A stretch of 6,771 nucleotides of DNA from positions 1 through 6,771 of the forward strand of contig CAMGJH010000056.1 of assembly GCA_946056345.1 (NCBI GenBank). The letters are read 5' to 3'. Shown here one piece after another: positions 6,689-6,771 of the stretch; position 1 is the first letter of the stretch; the number at the start of each line of letters is the position of its first letter. Origin of the DNA: an uncultured Lentisphaeraceae bacterium. Lineage in GTDB: Bacteria > Verrucomicrobiota > Kiritimatiellia > RFP12 > DVOR01. A program made the translations under genes and the position numbers. The notes beneath the pieces are model-generated. The model saw nothing but the letters and a program-made list of their open reading frames with translations, did not search any database and was not told the DNA's origin.

Positions 6689-6771
6689 GGAGGAGAGTGG
6701 ACAGATGACGGCGGGCGAAGTTATCGGAACAGGCCTCCCTCCCCAAGTGCCAACCAGATGTCCGCTGTCCT

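Noticed and set aside
6441..6746. A 101-codon minus-strand frame overlapping the start of the large gene
   Set aside because: It runs through the promoter and ribosome-binding site, overlaps the signal-peptide codons in another frame, and ends in low-complexity Gly/Val/Cys sequence.
6743..6756. TTGGCAC on the minus strand as the -24 half of a sigma-54 promoter
   Set aside because: No TTGC-like -12 element follows at the required spacing; the next bases are a G-rich run.
6699..6770. GGACAG and CTGTCC plus two copies of CAGATG near the right edge, as a possible operator or attachment site
   Set aside because: The matches are only six bases, widely spaced, and not part of any larger symmetric structure.

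Overview
The window carries three genes, all on the minus strand, filling about 95% of it. From upstream (right) to downstream (left) they are: an exported 1267-residue DUF3857/transglutaminase-like protein; TsaD, the t6A tRNA-modification enzyme; and a ComM/YifB-type Mg-chelatase-like AAA+ ATPase. The gaps between them are only 12 and 15 nt, and a promoter is visible only in front of the first gene, so they most likely form one operon.

The DNA is very GC-rich with a strong preference for C-ending codons, so the plus strand is G-rich over most of its length. The first gene encodes a Sec-type signal peptide on a protein family common in Gram-negative Bacteroidota and PVC-group bacteria. That makes a high-GC Gram-negative bacterium likely, with a Verrucomicrobiota/Lentisphaerota/Kiritimatiellota-like lineage as a low-confidence guess. 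Nothing in the window settles the phylum.

Layout: 1-190 is the intergenic tail of the operon. It holds a heptanucleotide tandem array that starts inside the comM stop region and supplies stop codons in all six frames, then three successive GC-rich inverted repeats. The last of these is followed, in the operon's direction, by TCTTTT and looks like the terminator. 191-1714 is comM, 1730-2809 is tsaD and 2822-6625 is the transglutaminase-like gene. 6626-6771 holds its ribosome-binding site, an extended -10 promoter and a perfect GC inverted repeat lying over the expected -35 position.

The most interesting item is the 1267-residue protein. It is an internal duplication of a complete DUF3857-transglutaminase-C-terminal unit. 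The first copy keeps a Cys-His-Asp triad (C342, H382, D398) and the second has lost at least the Cys and His. The two housekeeping genes look ordinary and intact. I see no mobile element, CRISPR array, tRNA or rRNA.
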